A stretch of 64,000 bases of DNA. Source: Apoderus coryli (taxonomy: Eukaryota; Arthropoda; Insecta; Coleoptera; Attelabidae). The DNA lies in contig OU452211.1 of NCBI GenBank assembly GCA_911728435.2, positions 12,072,428-12,136,427 on the forward strand, written 5' to 3'. A program made the translations under genes and the position numbers. The notes under the pieces were generated by a model. That model was not told the origin of the DNA and did no database searches. It saw only the letters and a list, made by a program, of their open reading frames with translations. This document shows, piece by piece, positions 1 through 11,604 of this stretch; within the stretch, counting starts at the first letter, position 1, and every line of letters begins with the position of its first letter.

Positions 1-1330
1 TTATTGTACTGCATCAAAAAATGATAGTAGACCTGCGAGCAATAATCTATATTTGGATAAATAAGCGCCTTGATCAGCCTCAATTTCGTAGACTCATCAA
101 GTAAATTTTTCATATGATAAAGGCACTTAAGCTTAAAGAAAGAATTCCGATAGACGACATTACAATGATCGCTGAACTTTAAATTATTATCCATAATCAA
201 ACCAAGATTTCGCGACTTCTCTACCCATGCGATATTTTCGTTATTTATAGCAAGATTAAAATTCTGCAAGACAAAATTTCTTTGCCTATCGCTACCGAAG
301 CATAAAGCTACCGATTTTTTAGGGTTTATTTGCAGGGAATTGTCGCTACACCACTCAGAGAAGTTTCGCAGATCCGAATTCAACCTATTCACAGCATACT
401 CTACATGCAATAAAGTTAAAGGCATATACAACTGTATATCATCCGCAAACATATACAGTCTCGAGCAGTTCACGACCGACGTCACATCGAATGTAAAAAT
501 CAGGAACAGGACTGGGCCCAAAATGCTACCGCTTTTCGTCACGCCAAACCCCGAATAGTTCGTCAGACCAAGCTTAACTCTTTGTCTCCTATTTGTCAGA
601 TAACTTCGAAACCAATCCAGCAAGGCATCATCAAAACCAAGTTATTTTAGCTTGCTAATTAGCAGCTTGAAGTTGACCAGATCGAAAGCCTTGCTTTGAT
701 CCAATAAAGCAAGCATTACAAGTTGCGATTTATCCATTGCACTCGCTATGTCGTCGACCACCCTTAGCAATGCTGTGGTAGTGCTATGTTTCTCGCGGAA
801 ACCAGACTGGACAATAGACAGAATAGAAAATTCATCCAGATAGCCCCTCACCTGCTTGCTGACTATACGCTCAAAAACCTTTGACAAATCCGGTAAAATA
901 GAGATCGGTCTGAGATCATTATAAGATTCCGGACAAGATGTCTTCGGCAATGGCACAACATCAGCTGACTTCCATACATCAGGAAAAACACCCTCCCGAA
1001 GCGAGTCATTGAAAATGTTTTTAACATAAGTAATACAATGAGGCAATACAGTTATCAGCATTCTTATATTAATGCCTTCGACACCATATGACTCAGATTT
1101 GATATGCCTCACACCCTCAAGAATGTCCTCATCCTCTATATCCCGAAACCGAAAGATGTGTATTAAAAAAGTGCAGTTTGTCCGCACTCACCCGAGAATC
1201 ACCAACCGCGTTAAGAAAATAATTGTTCATTATGTCAGGGACCAGCAAGTCGCCAGGCAAACCATTCAAAGTCCTTCGCCGCGTGGGAACGCCCCAGCGT
1301 GAAACATTCCTCCAGAGAGCTCCGGAATCC
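1..1330 (-). pseudogene. LINE reverse transcriptase remnant (Jockey/CR1-type)
   Basis: Read on the minus strand, about 1,310 to 1 holds successive RT landmarks: an upstream linker (MNNYFLNAVG), then PLPKTSCPESYNDLRPISIL, FERIVSKQ, QSGFREKHSTTTALL and LLDQSKAFDLVNFKLL, and, past a stop near 640, GFDDALLDWFRSYL and LYMFADDIQLY (the FADD catalytic box), ending in the window edge with LKFSDH. It has at least one nonsense codon and one frameshift near 1,150, so it is dead. It resembles the remnant at 15.9-17 kb (both read FRSYL…RRQRVKL). Confidence 0.85.
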
Positions 1331-1645
1331 GAACCGCATTATGTTGAAAAGTGAAAAGTAATCAACATTCTATATTGATCGAGTAAACAGTTTTTAAGCT
1401 ACAATAATATTATTGGCCTCGTTAATTATTCCAATAAATTTTTAAATTAGTTATTTATTCCGCTTATTTATGAAAAACAATATCAGTTCAATGGCTACTA
1501 CCGTTGGCTCAACTTAACCTAATTTCGTAGTACATTAAGTGTGGCTAATTTGTGGATCGTTGGAGTAAAAGCACTCTTTAGCATAAAAATAGTACAACGC
1601 TGTCAAATTTGTTTAATCCCTTTTTGAAATGAGGCTTAAATCGCC
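1331..1645. other. AT-rich spacer
   Basis: No gene, repeat structure or conserved motif seen. Confidence 0.5.
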
Positions 1646-2340
1646 TACGAGGGTCACTTCATATATTGAGCATAATAATAAAAACAGTCATTTATCATTA
1701 AAAGTTACGTTATTGTTTTTTTAAATATTAGCCTTTATGATATTAATTCACTTTTGCATCCGTTCGAACTTTTTGTGATAACATTTTTTCCAATCTGCTT
1801 CAGACACATTCAAAACATGTCTTTGAATGGATCTAATTCTAATAATAATTCTTGGAACAAAAAGGAATGATTTGGTGTCATTTGATTCGAAGTGATTCGA
1901 TAGTCAACTTGAAAGTTGGTTTTTGGATTTAGGCTGACCTTGAAACACCCATACAGTTGATTGCTGCTAGCGGTCCAGCTCATACACATAGATAATTGAT
2001 TCGTCACCTGTTAAATTGTTATAAACGTCTTTTGAGACACACACCATTGTATTTTGTTTGCACCAATTGACACGCATATCTTTTTGAGCTTTTGTCAAAT
2101 TGTACATGTAATATTTTATGTATGCTGGTGGAATTAATAGTTAAGGTTGCCTCAATCTGACAGTATATCACATGAAAATCTTGCGTGATCATTTTTTGCA
2201 CAGCATCAATGTTTTCGGGCACGACTTTCACGTTCTTTGTCATTGAGAGAATGACGACCATGATTAAACTTGTTAAAGCATCGTCAAACTGAAAATGTTG
2301 ACCAGTTAATTTCACGCTGACAGTCAATTTTCAAATAATT
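1646..2340 (-). pseudogene. Decayed mariner element with transposase pieces
   Basis: The left end TA-CGAGGGTCACTTCATAT (from 1646) resembles the mariner end at 63,776 (TA-CGAGGGTTGCC). On the minus strand, 2,330-2,030 encodes a helix-turn-helix-like stretch (ENIDAVQKMITQDFHVIY … TSIHKILH). 2,007-1,760 holds a later stretch (WTASSNQLYGCFKV … FLFQELLLELDP … GKNVITKSSNGCK). The middle and catalytic parts are missing or scrambled. It is distinct from the DD41D elements elsewhere. Confidence 0.7.
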
Positions 2341-2408
2341 GTAAACAAGACATATTGCTTTATTGACAAAATGCTTGGTTAGGTCCAACATGCTCAACGT
2401 CAACTATA

Positions 2409-2486
2409 GTACGACACAGTTAAGAATGGATACACTTTTATATGGATAGTACATATAAAAGTGTATCATTCTTAACTGTGTCGTAC
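2409..2486. repeat. Near-perfect short hairpin (33-bp arms)
   Basis: Arm GTACGACACAGTTAAGAATG… pairs with …CATTCTTAACTGTGTCGTAC across a loop of about ten bases. It may be a tiny foldback MITE or a recent inverted duplication. Confidence 0.75.
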
Positions 2487-3055
2487 AGGATGTAAACTTT
2501 TCAGTGAAAACAACACAACAGCTGGCATCTATCAATAATAAGTGTTGGCAATTCTGAAAAGTTGCCCTCGTAATTGCTAAGGGGGCAGCTTCATCAGACA
2601 CGAGGCAACATAGAGATACTATATTGCTTTAAATCCTCAGTGACGTATCTTGTAGGCTAATCAAGCGTTCTATGGCAAGTGGCGGTTTTTAGATTTTCAT
2701 GCTCACTTTGACCACGCATTGAATTGCATTTTGCACAGTATTTGGAACTAATTTGTGAATTTATAGAAGTAATTCTCCTGGATAAATCCAGTTTAACTGC
2801 GCAAAGCTAGTTCTCTGTCTGTAGAAGTTTTCTGTCTAAGATAATTTTTCAATATAACCAAGGATTGATGAAGAGGTCTGACACTACATATCTGTATAGA
2901 TGTCGAGCCTGATGTTGTCAAATCGAAATTACATGCGCTTCAAAACGAAACCAAAAAATCAATAAATGACATACATTTTACATAGAAATGTCTGAAGTTG
3001 GAACCTTTGGTTGTTGGTTTACTGCTTGAGTTTGTGAAGTATACATTTTTTTTAG
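2487..3055. other. Intergenic or intronic sequence before the plus-strand exon
   Basis: No convincing coding exon. It contains the branch-point and pyrimidine tract (T-run to 3053) of the exon at 3,056. Confidence 0.4.
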
Positions 3056-3233
3056 GTTCATCTGTTCCTATCAACCCGATCAAGGTTAAATTGAAACCAA
3101 GACCATGGTTGCAGCGATGGGAAAGACTTAATTTGGAAGGGGTACAAGATTTGGGATTGCCGGAAAAGTTTTACAAAAGAGCAGCTGAACTGGCCACACC
3201 ATGGGAAAAATATGATCTTATGAAGCAGTATAT
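3056..3233 (+). CDS. Unrecognised host gene, penultimate exon
   Basis: The acceptor is CATTTTTTTTAG and the donor TATAT/GTAAGTA. The exon starts two bases before a codon and encodes about 58 residues beginning SSVPINPIKVKLKPRPWLQR and continuing through WERLNLEGVQDLGLPEKFYK to YDLMKQYM. It is hydrophilic, rich in Trp, Pro and Lys, with no membrane segment. It reads cleanly into the exon at 7,659 (AT/G junction, Met). It looks like a compact host protein, perhaps an organellar or RNP component, but I do not recognise the family. Upstream exons are not identified and may lie left of the window. It converges on the ABCG5-like gene. Confidence 0.6.
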
Positions 3234-3965
3234 GTAAGTATATTAGAATATATAGATATATATTTGTTTATTTTTAATTTAACGGGAAACCCCATTTATA
3301 TTATCAATCAATAAATGCTAAATTTTGTATTACAAAATTTTAAATAAAAACAAATCAATGTTCCATTCAATACAATTAAATGGAGGCTTAAATTTCAAAA
3401 TTCAATCAAAAAAAACATCAATACAATCATTCTCATTTAGAATTCGAACACTTCTATCCACCGGGGAAAAATATGTATAAATTATTCCTTCTTGTAGTTA
3501 AAAAGAAAGCATCACACTGTCGCAAATTACGCACTGAAACATTAAATGAGATCCTTTGCAAAATTGCAGCACAATCAATAGTACCATTAAATAATAAATA
3601 ATATAAATATTAAAAATAAAACATAAATCTTTTAACACTCTAGGCTTGGCGAGCATATCCCTCATGTCCGATCTATGATACTCAGTCATTTGTATCCCCA
3701 GTCTGAATGCAGCATATCTGCATCTGTATTTTTCTCTATACAGTCCTAGTAGTATGTAGTATAATAATTTTTTATATAATACTCACCTATACAGCTACAC
3801 CGTTCTCACAGAAGGGTAGAGATTTGGCTTTAAGCCATTCTACCACTCTACCTGTGAAAATAAAAATATTAACTCATGATATCAAAAACTTAAATAATTA
3901 TTAATACAGCAAGTGCAACAAAACGATAATTCTACTTAAGTTGAATGTTCTGATGCCACATCTAG
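3234..3965. other. Intron with a LINE 3'-tail relic
   Basis: Around 3,800-3,860 the text GGTAGAGATTTGGC … CCACTCTACC resembles the tail of the LINE at 15,800-15,845 (GGATAGAGATTTGGCC … CCACTCTTCC), so a short decayed LINE 3' end is likely. The rest shows nothing. Confidence 0.4.
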
Positions 3966-6443
3966 TGTAATTTATTTATTTATTATTCATTTACGGACTT
4001 AAGTCCATTATACAAAACACAAATATAAATTTAATTACATCAAGATTACAGAACCATAAAAACAATAATACAATAATAAGCATACAGCTACAAAAAGTTA
4101 AACATCTTGAAGAGCTGAACATAAAAATGAAATATCAAACAATAGCACATTAATAACAATAAAACAAAATGTCTTAGCGAATGTGATGACGTTGTCGCAA
4201 ACCCTTAACAAACTCACCGTAAGGTGAAAAAAAATCGAGATCCGGATCGACAGCCAGGTGACGATTAGCCGATCTCAAAACTCGTGGAATAAATCCATGA
4301 GACGTAGAATTTCTGCGACAGAACGGCTCATGAAACAGCCGAGTACCTCTGACCCGACGCACTGGAACGCGAAAGGTAATCTCGCACAATAAGTGCGAAG
4401 AGGAGACTAAACCATTCAACACCCTGTACAAAACAATCAGATCCTTCACGCTTCTCCGCTCAGCCAAAATGGTCAATCTCAAATCAACGCACGGTGAAAA
4501 GTAGTCGTAAGTATAATCTGGCGGTGGAGGACGTCCAAGCTTAAAATGCATAAATCTTAAAAATTTATGCTGAACCCTCTCAATACTGTCCACATGGCTT
4601 GCGTAAGACGGATTCCAAACCGCCGATGCATATTCCAAATGTGGTCTGACCAATGCATTGTATAGTAGTCTAATCGATCATATATTTGTGAAATCAGAAG
4701 TAATACGTTTAATAAATCCTAACATTTTCAATGCCTTAGTTGTCATGCAATTTATGTGATCCACAAATGTCAAGGAATGATCTATCCTAACACCAAGATC
4801 AACCACAAAAGTCTTACAAGTCAAGCGAGTGTCGGAGATAACGTACTCATACAAGAAAGGTTCCCTCGCACGATGAAAACCCACATAGAAACACTTTGAA
4901 GCATTAAGCACCATTTCATTTCGGTCACACCAATGCATAAGTCTAATCAGATCATCCTGCAGCAAATAACAGTCCGTCGCACAGCCAATCTTACGATAAA
5001 ATTTAAGATCATCTGCAAACAATTTAAAATTACTATAAAGAAAACATCGTTCAATATCATTAATAAACAAATTAAACAAGAGTGGTCCCAAATGTGAACA
5101 TTGGGGCACACCTGATGAAACATGAATAGGTTTTGACTTGAACTCATTCACACGCACAATCTGCGATCTGTCCTGCAAATAACTCTGTATCCAGCGCAAA
5201 ATGCCAACCGGTAAGCCTGACAAGTGAAGCTTACGCATCAGCAACCGGTGGTTCACCCTATCAAAGGCCTTGGAGAAATCGGTGTAGATTGAATGTACCT
5301 GGCATCCCTCTCCCAAGGCACGACACAAATCGTTTGAATACTCAAGCAGATTAAGCTCTGCTGACCTTCGCGAAACAAATCCGAATTGTTGGTCGTTAAC
5401 AAGAGGTTCCAAAATGAGCTTTAAGTGTTTAGTTAATATCTTCTCAAATAACTTGGGTATAGCGTTGATGATAGAAATGGGTCTATAATTAGATACCTCA
5501 CTCTTGTTACCAGATTTAAAGATTGGCGTCACAAAACTAACCTTCCAACGGCTAGGAAAGTGACCAAACTGGATGGAGGCATTAAAAATTATATGTAGAG
5601 GACGGGACAGTGCAAAACTGCATCCCTTTAGTAGTCTTGGTGCAACACCATCAGGACCAGACCCCTTATTGATATTCATCGTACTAAGCTCATCAAATAT
5701 GTCTGCAATGTTTATGTGATAATCGCCAAGTCGATCCCGCTGCCCCGGCAAGCAAGAAGCGCCACCCAAGGAATCGGCATCCCCAGGGGAATAGACGGAC
5801 TCAAAGTAGGCAGCGAATAGATCCACCAACTCTTGGCCATCGTTGCTAATGCTGGAATTATAGGATACTTGCAATGGTATTTGACCTGAATTCCTCTTTG
5901 AATTAACAAACCTCCAAAATGCCGCAACATTATCAGACAACTCACCCTCAATGGAACGGACATAATCATTATAACAAGATCGCGATAACCTTTGACATTC
6001 CGATCTAAGCCTACAGAAATCCTCATAGTCATCGCGCGAACCCGATAATTTATAACGCTTATGAGCCCTCTTTTTAGCTAAAATTGTTTGCTTAAATTCA
6101 GAAGAATACCACCTTGGAAATTTCCTTGAACTGCACTTTTTCTTAGGTACAAATAAATCAAGCGACTCATACAACACACCATAAAAGATCTCCACCATTC
6201 TCTCCACTGTCTGACCAGCCAAAATATCCTCCCACTGAATAAACCCGAGATAATCATTAAGAAAGGAAAGGTCAATCGATTTATAATCGTAAAAATACCT
6301 ATCAGCCTGCGGGCTTGTACTTCTATTTCTCAAATATAGGGAGACAGGGAAACACAGTGGTGGATGATAATCATCGGGGTCAATCAGAATGTCATCAGCC
6401 AGCGTAACAACCATAGAAGAGTCACGAGACAGATGTTTCGACA
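3966..6443 (-). mobile_element. 5'-truncated Jockey/CR1-type LINE, copy A1
   Basis: Minus-strand LINE in the intron of the plus-strand gene. Its 3' end is an (AAAT)n-type tail preceded by the hairpin GGACTTAAGTCC (reverse of ~3,995-4,006). The 3' UTR runs to 4,173. It is truncated at 6,443 where a mariner relic begins. It is near-identical to the copy at 20.4-21.8 kb, so the family moved recently. Confidence 0.9.
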
Positions 6444-6444
6444 T
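4174..6444 (-). pseudogene. LINE A1 ORF2, linker, RT and C-terminal domain with one stop
   Basis: The frame is open except for one TGA at about 4,675 (where the sister copy has CGA), between DFTNI and [20 protein letters not shown]. It lacks the endonuclease. Visible parts: ILIDPDDYHPP (end of endonuclease/linker), [85 protein letters not shown] (sister has PQG), LFADDLKFY catalytic box, and the C-terminal domain. It would be inactive through 5' truncation and the stop. Confidence 0.88.
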
Positions 6445-6890
6445 TCATCAACAATCCATTGATGTAAAGCATTTACAGATGCTGGTTGAGCTTTACAAAT
6501 TTTAGTTATTAAGGGACCCCATAAAACAAAATCTTCTGACCTTGCGGGGCACCACACTTATCCTTTTCGGCCGATCCATCTACCTGGAAAGATTTCATCT
6601 AAAGGGTATAATGACGAGGCTGGGTTGGCCCTATCTTGTTCAAATGTCAAATCATTCTCATTGTAGCGGTCACTATGTTCCAGAATGTTTGTCAATGCGG
6701 GATCGACACTGTCAGCTATAGCTAATTGTCTGTCCGCTAGGGGGCGCTACTAGAATTTAGTCGATATCCTTAATGCCCCAAAACTTTGTGTTCTCGTTCG
6801 AAGATAAGTGATTTTGGAAAAAACTTTGTTAGAGCACTTTTTTACGTAGAATCAATTGCGGTAGACAGTTTTTATACAGGGTGTTTGTTT
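6444..6890 (-). pseudogene. DD41D-type mariner relic
   Basis: Minus-strand text near 6,600-6,540 reads [10 protein letters not shown] … WCPARSEDFVLWG, matching [20 protein letters not shown] of the intact element at 58.4-59.5 kb, with the catalytic Asp of SPD changed. An end-like TATACAGGGTG occurs at about 6,878-6,888. LINE A1 ends exactly at this relic and probably cut it. Confidence 0.7.
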
Positions 6891-7658
6891 TTATGCGACC
6901 CTAAACTCATTTTTTGCGTAAAATGTCCTACATTTTAATGTATCACTTGTTATATTTTTTATATTCAATATTATTTGCAATATTACATTTTATACATTAA
7001 AATATTTTCCTTCCATGGCTAACAAAATAACAATTTCTTAGTTATCTGGAAATTTTTATTGGCCCTAAGAATTTCTAATTGGAATAACAAACAAAAACAA
7101 TCAACTTGATTGAAAACTTATGTGAATAAAATAAACAAATATTATAAATAACATAATATAAGTAACTCATGAATGCTGATCTAAATATACTCAGATAAAT
7201 ACTAAAAGTGAAACGAATGTAACAAAAAAACAGTTCAAATTGTCTCCCATTTTGTTCTAAACAGATTCTACACCTTTCAATATACATAATATAAAGATCA
7301 TCATTGTTAAAGCATGTTGATCTTACAATAATAATATGGATGACTTAAAACTCTATGCCTCCGGTGAAACAGACCTAAGGGTAGTGCAGCTCATGTGTAA
7401 AAAAATACAATTTTTAAAATATACAGGAAGTAGAAATTTTATATTTAGCTGGCCCCTGTCAATATGTATAGGTAGTGTAGAAATTCTTTTGTTGTTTTAA
7501 CGTGTACAATTAAAATAAGTACTATTGTTTTAGTAACCGGACATAAATACTTATGATGGCTGAAAGGCCGAATCCTCATTATAAAAATAAAAAATATTGT
7601 GTGTAGCAAAACTTGCGAGTTATTTTCTTATATTTTATTAAATAAATAAATCTTTCAG
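6891..7658. other. Remainder of intron of plus-strand gene
   Basis: AT-rich. A motif TATGATGGCTGAAAGGCCGAAT at ~7,551 is reminiscent of Penelope-associated ends but incomplete. No gene. Confidence 0.4.
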
Positions 7659-7788
7659 GAAAACAATACCAGAAGAAGACCAAATCGAAATCTTCAGCGA
7701 GGTTCAGTCACAACTACAATCACTGGAAATTCAGAAGAAAAAGCAGAAAAGGAAGAGAGTTTTTGTTAAACCTACTAAATTAGCTTAA
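7659..7788 (+). CDS. Unrecognised host gene, last exon
   Basis: The acceptor is AAATCTTTCAG. It encodes KTIPEEDQIEIFSEVQSQLQ, then SLEIQKKKQKRKRVFVKPTK and LA followed by TAA at 7786-7788. A probable amphipathic helix is followed by a strongly basic tail, as seen in many ribosomal or nucleolar proteins; this is not diagnostic. AATAAA at 7832-7837 is a plausible polyadenylation signal. Clean splice phase, in-frame stop and nearby poly(A) signal argue for a genuine 3' end rather than a transposon fragment. Confidence 0.62.
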
Positions 7789-7831
7789 ATACTTTTAAAC
7801 GTTTAACGTTGTAAATAATATTAAAAACTAC

Positions 7832-7837
7832 TAATAA
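7832..7837 (+). promoter_or_regulatory. Polyadenylation signal AATAAA
   Basis: Canonical hexamer 44 bases after the stop codon of the plus-strand gene, in an AT-rich 3' UTR. Confidence 0.5.
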
Positions 7838-8194
7838 AAATGTTTCTTTTATTTATACTAAATTTCACTTAAACTCGAAAGCATCATAAATATAATCACC
7901 CAACTTAGATTAAAAAGAAAAACTCTAGCACTACAAACAATAATTATAATAATGCATAATATTAAATTTAACTAAAACATTAAACTAATTATTGGACGGA
8001 GAAATGATAAGGTATAAATATAATAATTATACGACAAAATAAATAAATAATATAATTCTACATGTGCTATAATAATACAAATTGGAAAAACATCGCCTTG
8101 CAATATCAAGATATAATAATAATAGCTTTATTACCCAACAGAAAAAATATTCCCTTTACAGAGCAATAAAAAGAATAATGATATAAACACACAA
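7838..8194. other. Downstream spacer with LINE 3'-tail scrap
   Basis: 8,105-8,180 (ATAATAATAATAGCTTTATT…) looks like the tail of another LINE in minus orientation. No coding potential. Confidence 0.35.
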
Positions 8195-11100
8195 CTATTA
8201 TTATTATTATTATTTATTAATCTACGGACAAAGTCCATTATTACAACATGTACAAAACAATAGCATACAACATAATACAGAAATTATAAAACTTACATAA
8301 CTCTAGACTATCTATTACAATTGAACTTAATAAAAAAAAAAAACAAAAAACCAGCAATTGCGCGACGTACAACAGCTCGCAGGACTTGCTAAATCATTTT
8401 AAATTTTAAAAACAAGAATTAGGGAAACCATTCATCTCTAGACCCCCTCCTCAAGCGACCGGCGAACTCACCAAATGGTGCGAAGAAATCGATGTTATGA
8501 TTAGAACAACGATTCGCCAGTCGCGCCACTCTGGTGACAAAGGTATTCATAGCGTAGTTCGCGCGGTGGAACGAGACGTGAAAGAGATCAGAACTTCTGC
8601 TTTGTCTAGGGGGAACACGAAAACCAATCTGGGATAAAAGACTAGAAGATAAAAGAGTATTGCTTAAAATTTTATATAGTATAGTCAGATCCCTGACAAC
8701 CCTGCGGGCGCCCAATGTAGCCAACTCCAGCTCACTCAGCAATACGCCGTAGTTGAAGTTAAAATTAACGGGTCGTTCACGGCCGAGTCTAAAATGAACG
8801 TACCTCAGAAAACGGTGCTGAACCCTCTCGATACAGACAGTGTGACAAACATAAGATGGAGACCACACCGCAGAGGCGTACTCCAAATGCGGCCTCACAA
8901 GGGACGTGTACAGGGCCCTGAATGTACCAATCTGACTGAAATCCCCCGAACAACGTCTGATGAAGCCCAACATCTTAATGGACCGCGATGTCGCGCGCCT
9001 GATGTGGTCGGTGTAGCTCAGTGAAGAATCCAAGTAGACACCCAGATCCTTGACCAAAGTCCTATAATCCAAAGCGTCCCGGTCAATAAAGTATTCGTGA
9101 AAAAGTGGATCCCTAGTACGGTTAAAATTAACGCAAAAGCACTTCGATATATTCAAATCCAACCCATTCGCCTCGCACCAATGCACAAGCCGAATAACAT
9201 CCTCCTGCAAAAGGTAGCAATCGGATGGGCCTGCAATACGCCTATAACACTTTAGATCACCAGCAAATAACTTGATCTCACTATGAACGAAACATTGCGC
9301 TATGTCGTTGACAAATAAGTTAAATAATAAGGGGCCCAAATGAGACCCCTGAGGAACACCAGATGAAACTAATATGGGCCTGGAATGAAACTCATTGATC
9401 CGGACAACCTGAGTTCTACCACATAAGTAGCTCCCCAACCAGTCCAACATAGGCGGAGAGACTCCAACAATCCCAAGCTTCTCAATGAGAAGTCGATGGT
9501 TGACACTGTCGAAAGCCTTAGAGAAGTCGGTGTAAATGGCATGAACTTGATATCCCTGCTCCAAAGCCCGGGACAAGTAGTTTGTGAATTCGAGGAGATT
9601 GAGCTCGGTAGATTTACCTGCCTGAAATCCAAATTGATCGGAGATCACCAATGGCCCCAAAGTGGCCGTCAGATAACGAGTGATCAGGTTTTCGAATAGT
9701 TTCGGAATTGAATTCAATATACAGCCCGGTCGGTAATTTGTTACTTCATTTCTGTTGCCGGATTTAAAAATAGGGGTAATGAAACTAGTTTTCCATAATA
9801 CAGGGAAAGTGCCAGTGGAGACCGAATGATTGAAAATAATTTGAAGCGGTCTAGCAAGCGAAAAGTTACAATTCCTGAGAAGCAAGGCTGGGATTCCGTC
9901 GGGACCGGCCGACTTCCTCACTTCCAAGCCAACAATTGCCTCCAAAATATCTGAGAGAGAGATGTGATGATCGGAAACATTCACCAGGGTGTCCCCGACA
10001 CAGCCAACCGGAGAGTCAAGACATCTGTCGTTATACACTGATTCAAAATACGCAGCAAACAAATCCGCCCCACACTGATCGGCGTCGCTCGTTCGTTCAC
10101 CCCATGATAGACGCGAGGGCAGGTCTGAAGATCCTCTTTTAGAATTAATGAACCTCCAAAAAGCTCCAATGTTCTGAGGCAGCTCACTCTCAATTGCATT
10201 TGTAAAAGACATATAGCAAACGCGAGAAAGGCGATTACATTCACTTCTGAGTCTGCTAAAGTCCGCATAATGGGTCTGCGAGCCTGTGATTTTGTAACGC
10301 TTGTGAGCCCTCTTCTTTTCAAATATGAGCTGTTTCAGCTCCAGTGAATACCACCGCGGAAATCGTTTAGAGGAACACCTCTTCTTGGGCACAAAAACCT
10401 CGAACGCATCGAATAAGATGTGGTAAAAGGTGTCGACCATGTCATCCACCGACCGATAGGAGAGAAGAAAATCCCACCGAATGCCACCAAGACGGTCATT
10501 CAATGACTCAAAGTCGGCCGACTTAAAATCGTAGTAAAACCTTTCCGCTTGACGAGAAGAAGCCACTTTGTGGGTTCTGAATGGTATATGAACAACCAAA
10601 GGAGGGTGATAACTGTCCGGCTCGATCAGAACATCTTCCGCAACGACAACCCTGGAGTCGGGATTGTGGGCCAAGACCAAGTCCAGAATACGGCCACTAC
10701 GACCGGGCGTCCTGTTGAATTGAAATAAGTTGTGAAAATTGCACATTTCGGACACGACCGTCAGAATCTCTGAGTCTCGCGGAAAAACAGATTCGTCTGG
10801 AAATATAGACGAGCTAAAACGATCGTCGATCCAGGTACCGTCAGCCAAATTGAAATCACCCAACAAACACATTTCCGCAGAAGGGAATTTTTGAGAGAGT
10901 AGTTCAACAGTATCCCCAAATGCAAGGTAATGGTCTATAGAAGATCTAGGTGGTAAATAGACTGCCCCAAATTATAGAAATTCCCGCCCCCGAGAGCAAA
11001 ATGAAAAGCTGTTCGATGCTGGTCGAGCTTTCAAGAACACAACCAGACAAAGTCCTGCGAACCGCCACGAGCACACCACCGCCGCGGGTACATGTGCTAG

Positions 11101-11351
11101 TGTTAGGACCACGGTCGATCCTATAAATTGTGTATTCATCCATGCCCAACTCCGCATCCGCTATATCGGTCGACAGCCACGTCTCAGTGAAGACTATCAC
11201 ATCATAGTCACAGCCAACGATTCCAGTCAGCAGTCTCACCAACTTGGTACGAAGGCCACGCACGTTCTGGTAATAAACCTTAATTGTATTTCGCGGAGAA
11301 TCATTTAACGTAGGAGAAATTGCAATAATAATCAGACAATGAATATATATA
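8195..11351 (-). mobile_element. Long Jockey/CR1-type LINE, copy B
   Basis: The 3' tail is (AAT)n at ~8,198-8,216, preceded by the hairpin GGACAAAGTCC. The 3' UTR runs to 8,418 and ORF2 runs up to about 11,290. It abuts the mariner terminal repeat at 11,352. Sequence at 14,364-14,700 may be its continuation, since minus-strand 14,690-14,601 ends a short frame WARCDIFADGLRELMQYAES before a stop. That link is speculative. Confidence 0.82.
8419..11290 (-). pseudogene. LINE B ORF2: APE endonuclease plus RT, mutated
   Basis: N-terminal part (11,290-10,950): YYQNVRGLRTKL, VIVFTETWLS, GGGVLVAVRR, typical of APE endonucleases. A frameshift or stop near 10,980 separates it from AVYLPPRSS. The 817-codon main frame (10,872-8,419) then carries [104 protein letters not shown] and LFAGDLKCY. 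The RT catalytic FADD is FAGD, so the enzyme is predicted dead. The C-terminal domain ends RRGSRDEWFP. Confidence 0.9.
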
Positions 11352-11604
11352 CAGCATGTCCACGGATGCGGTTAACAAGAGGACAAATGGACCACAAATT
11401 GAAAGATAAGCAAAAAATTTATTCTTGATAAAAAATTTTGCTTGTCGAAAAAATAACAACTTCCATGAAAAAAATTATTTTTATTAAACAGGGCGTCTCA
11501 AAAAGGCATAACAAGAGCAAACATTTAATCCTGCCCTGAGTTACAGAAGAATATTTAAATTTATGAAAATATTTTTTTGTTCCTGTCTACATGTCCGCTA
11601 TTTA

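Noticed and set aside
9496..10142. Plus-strand frames opposite LINE B
   Set aside because: Shadows of the minus-strand RT frame; no independent features.
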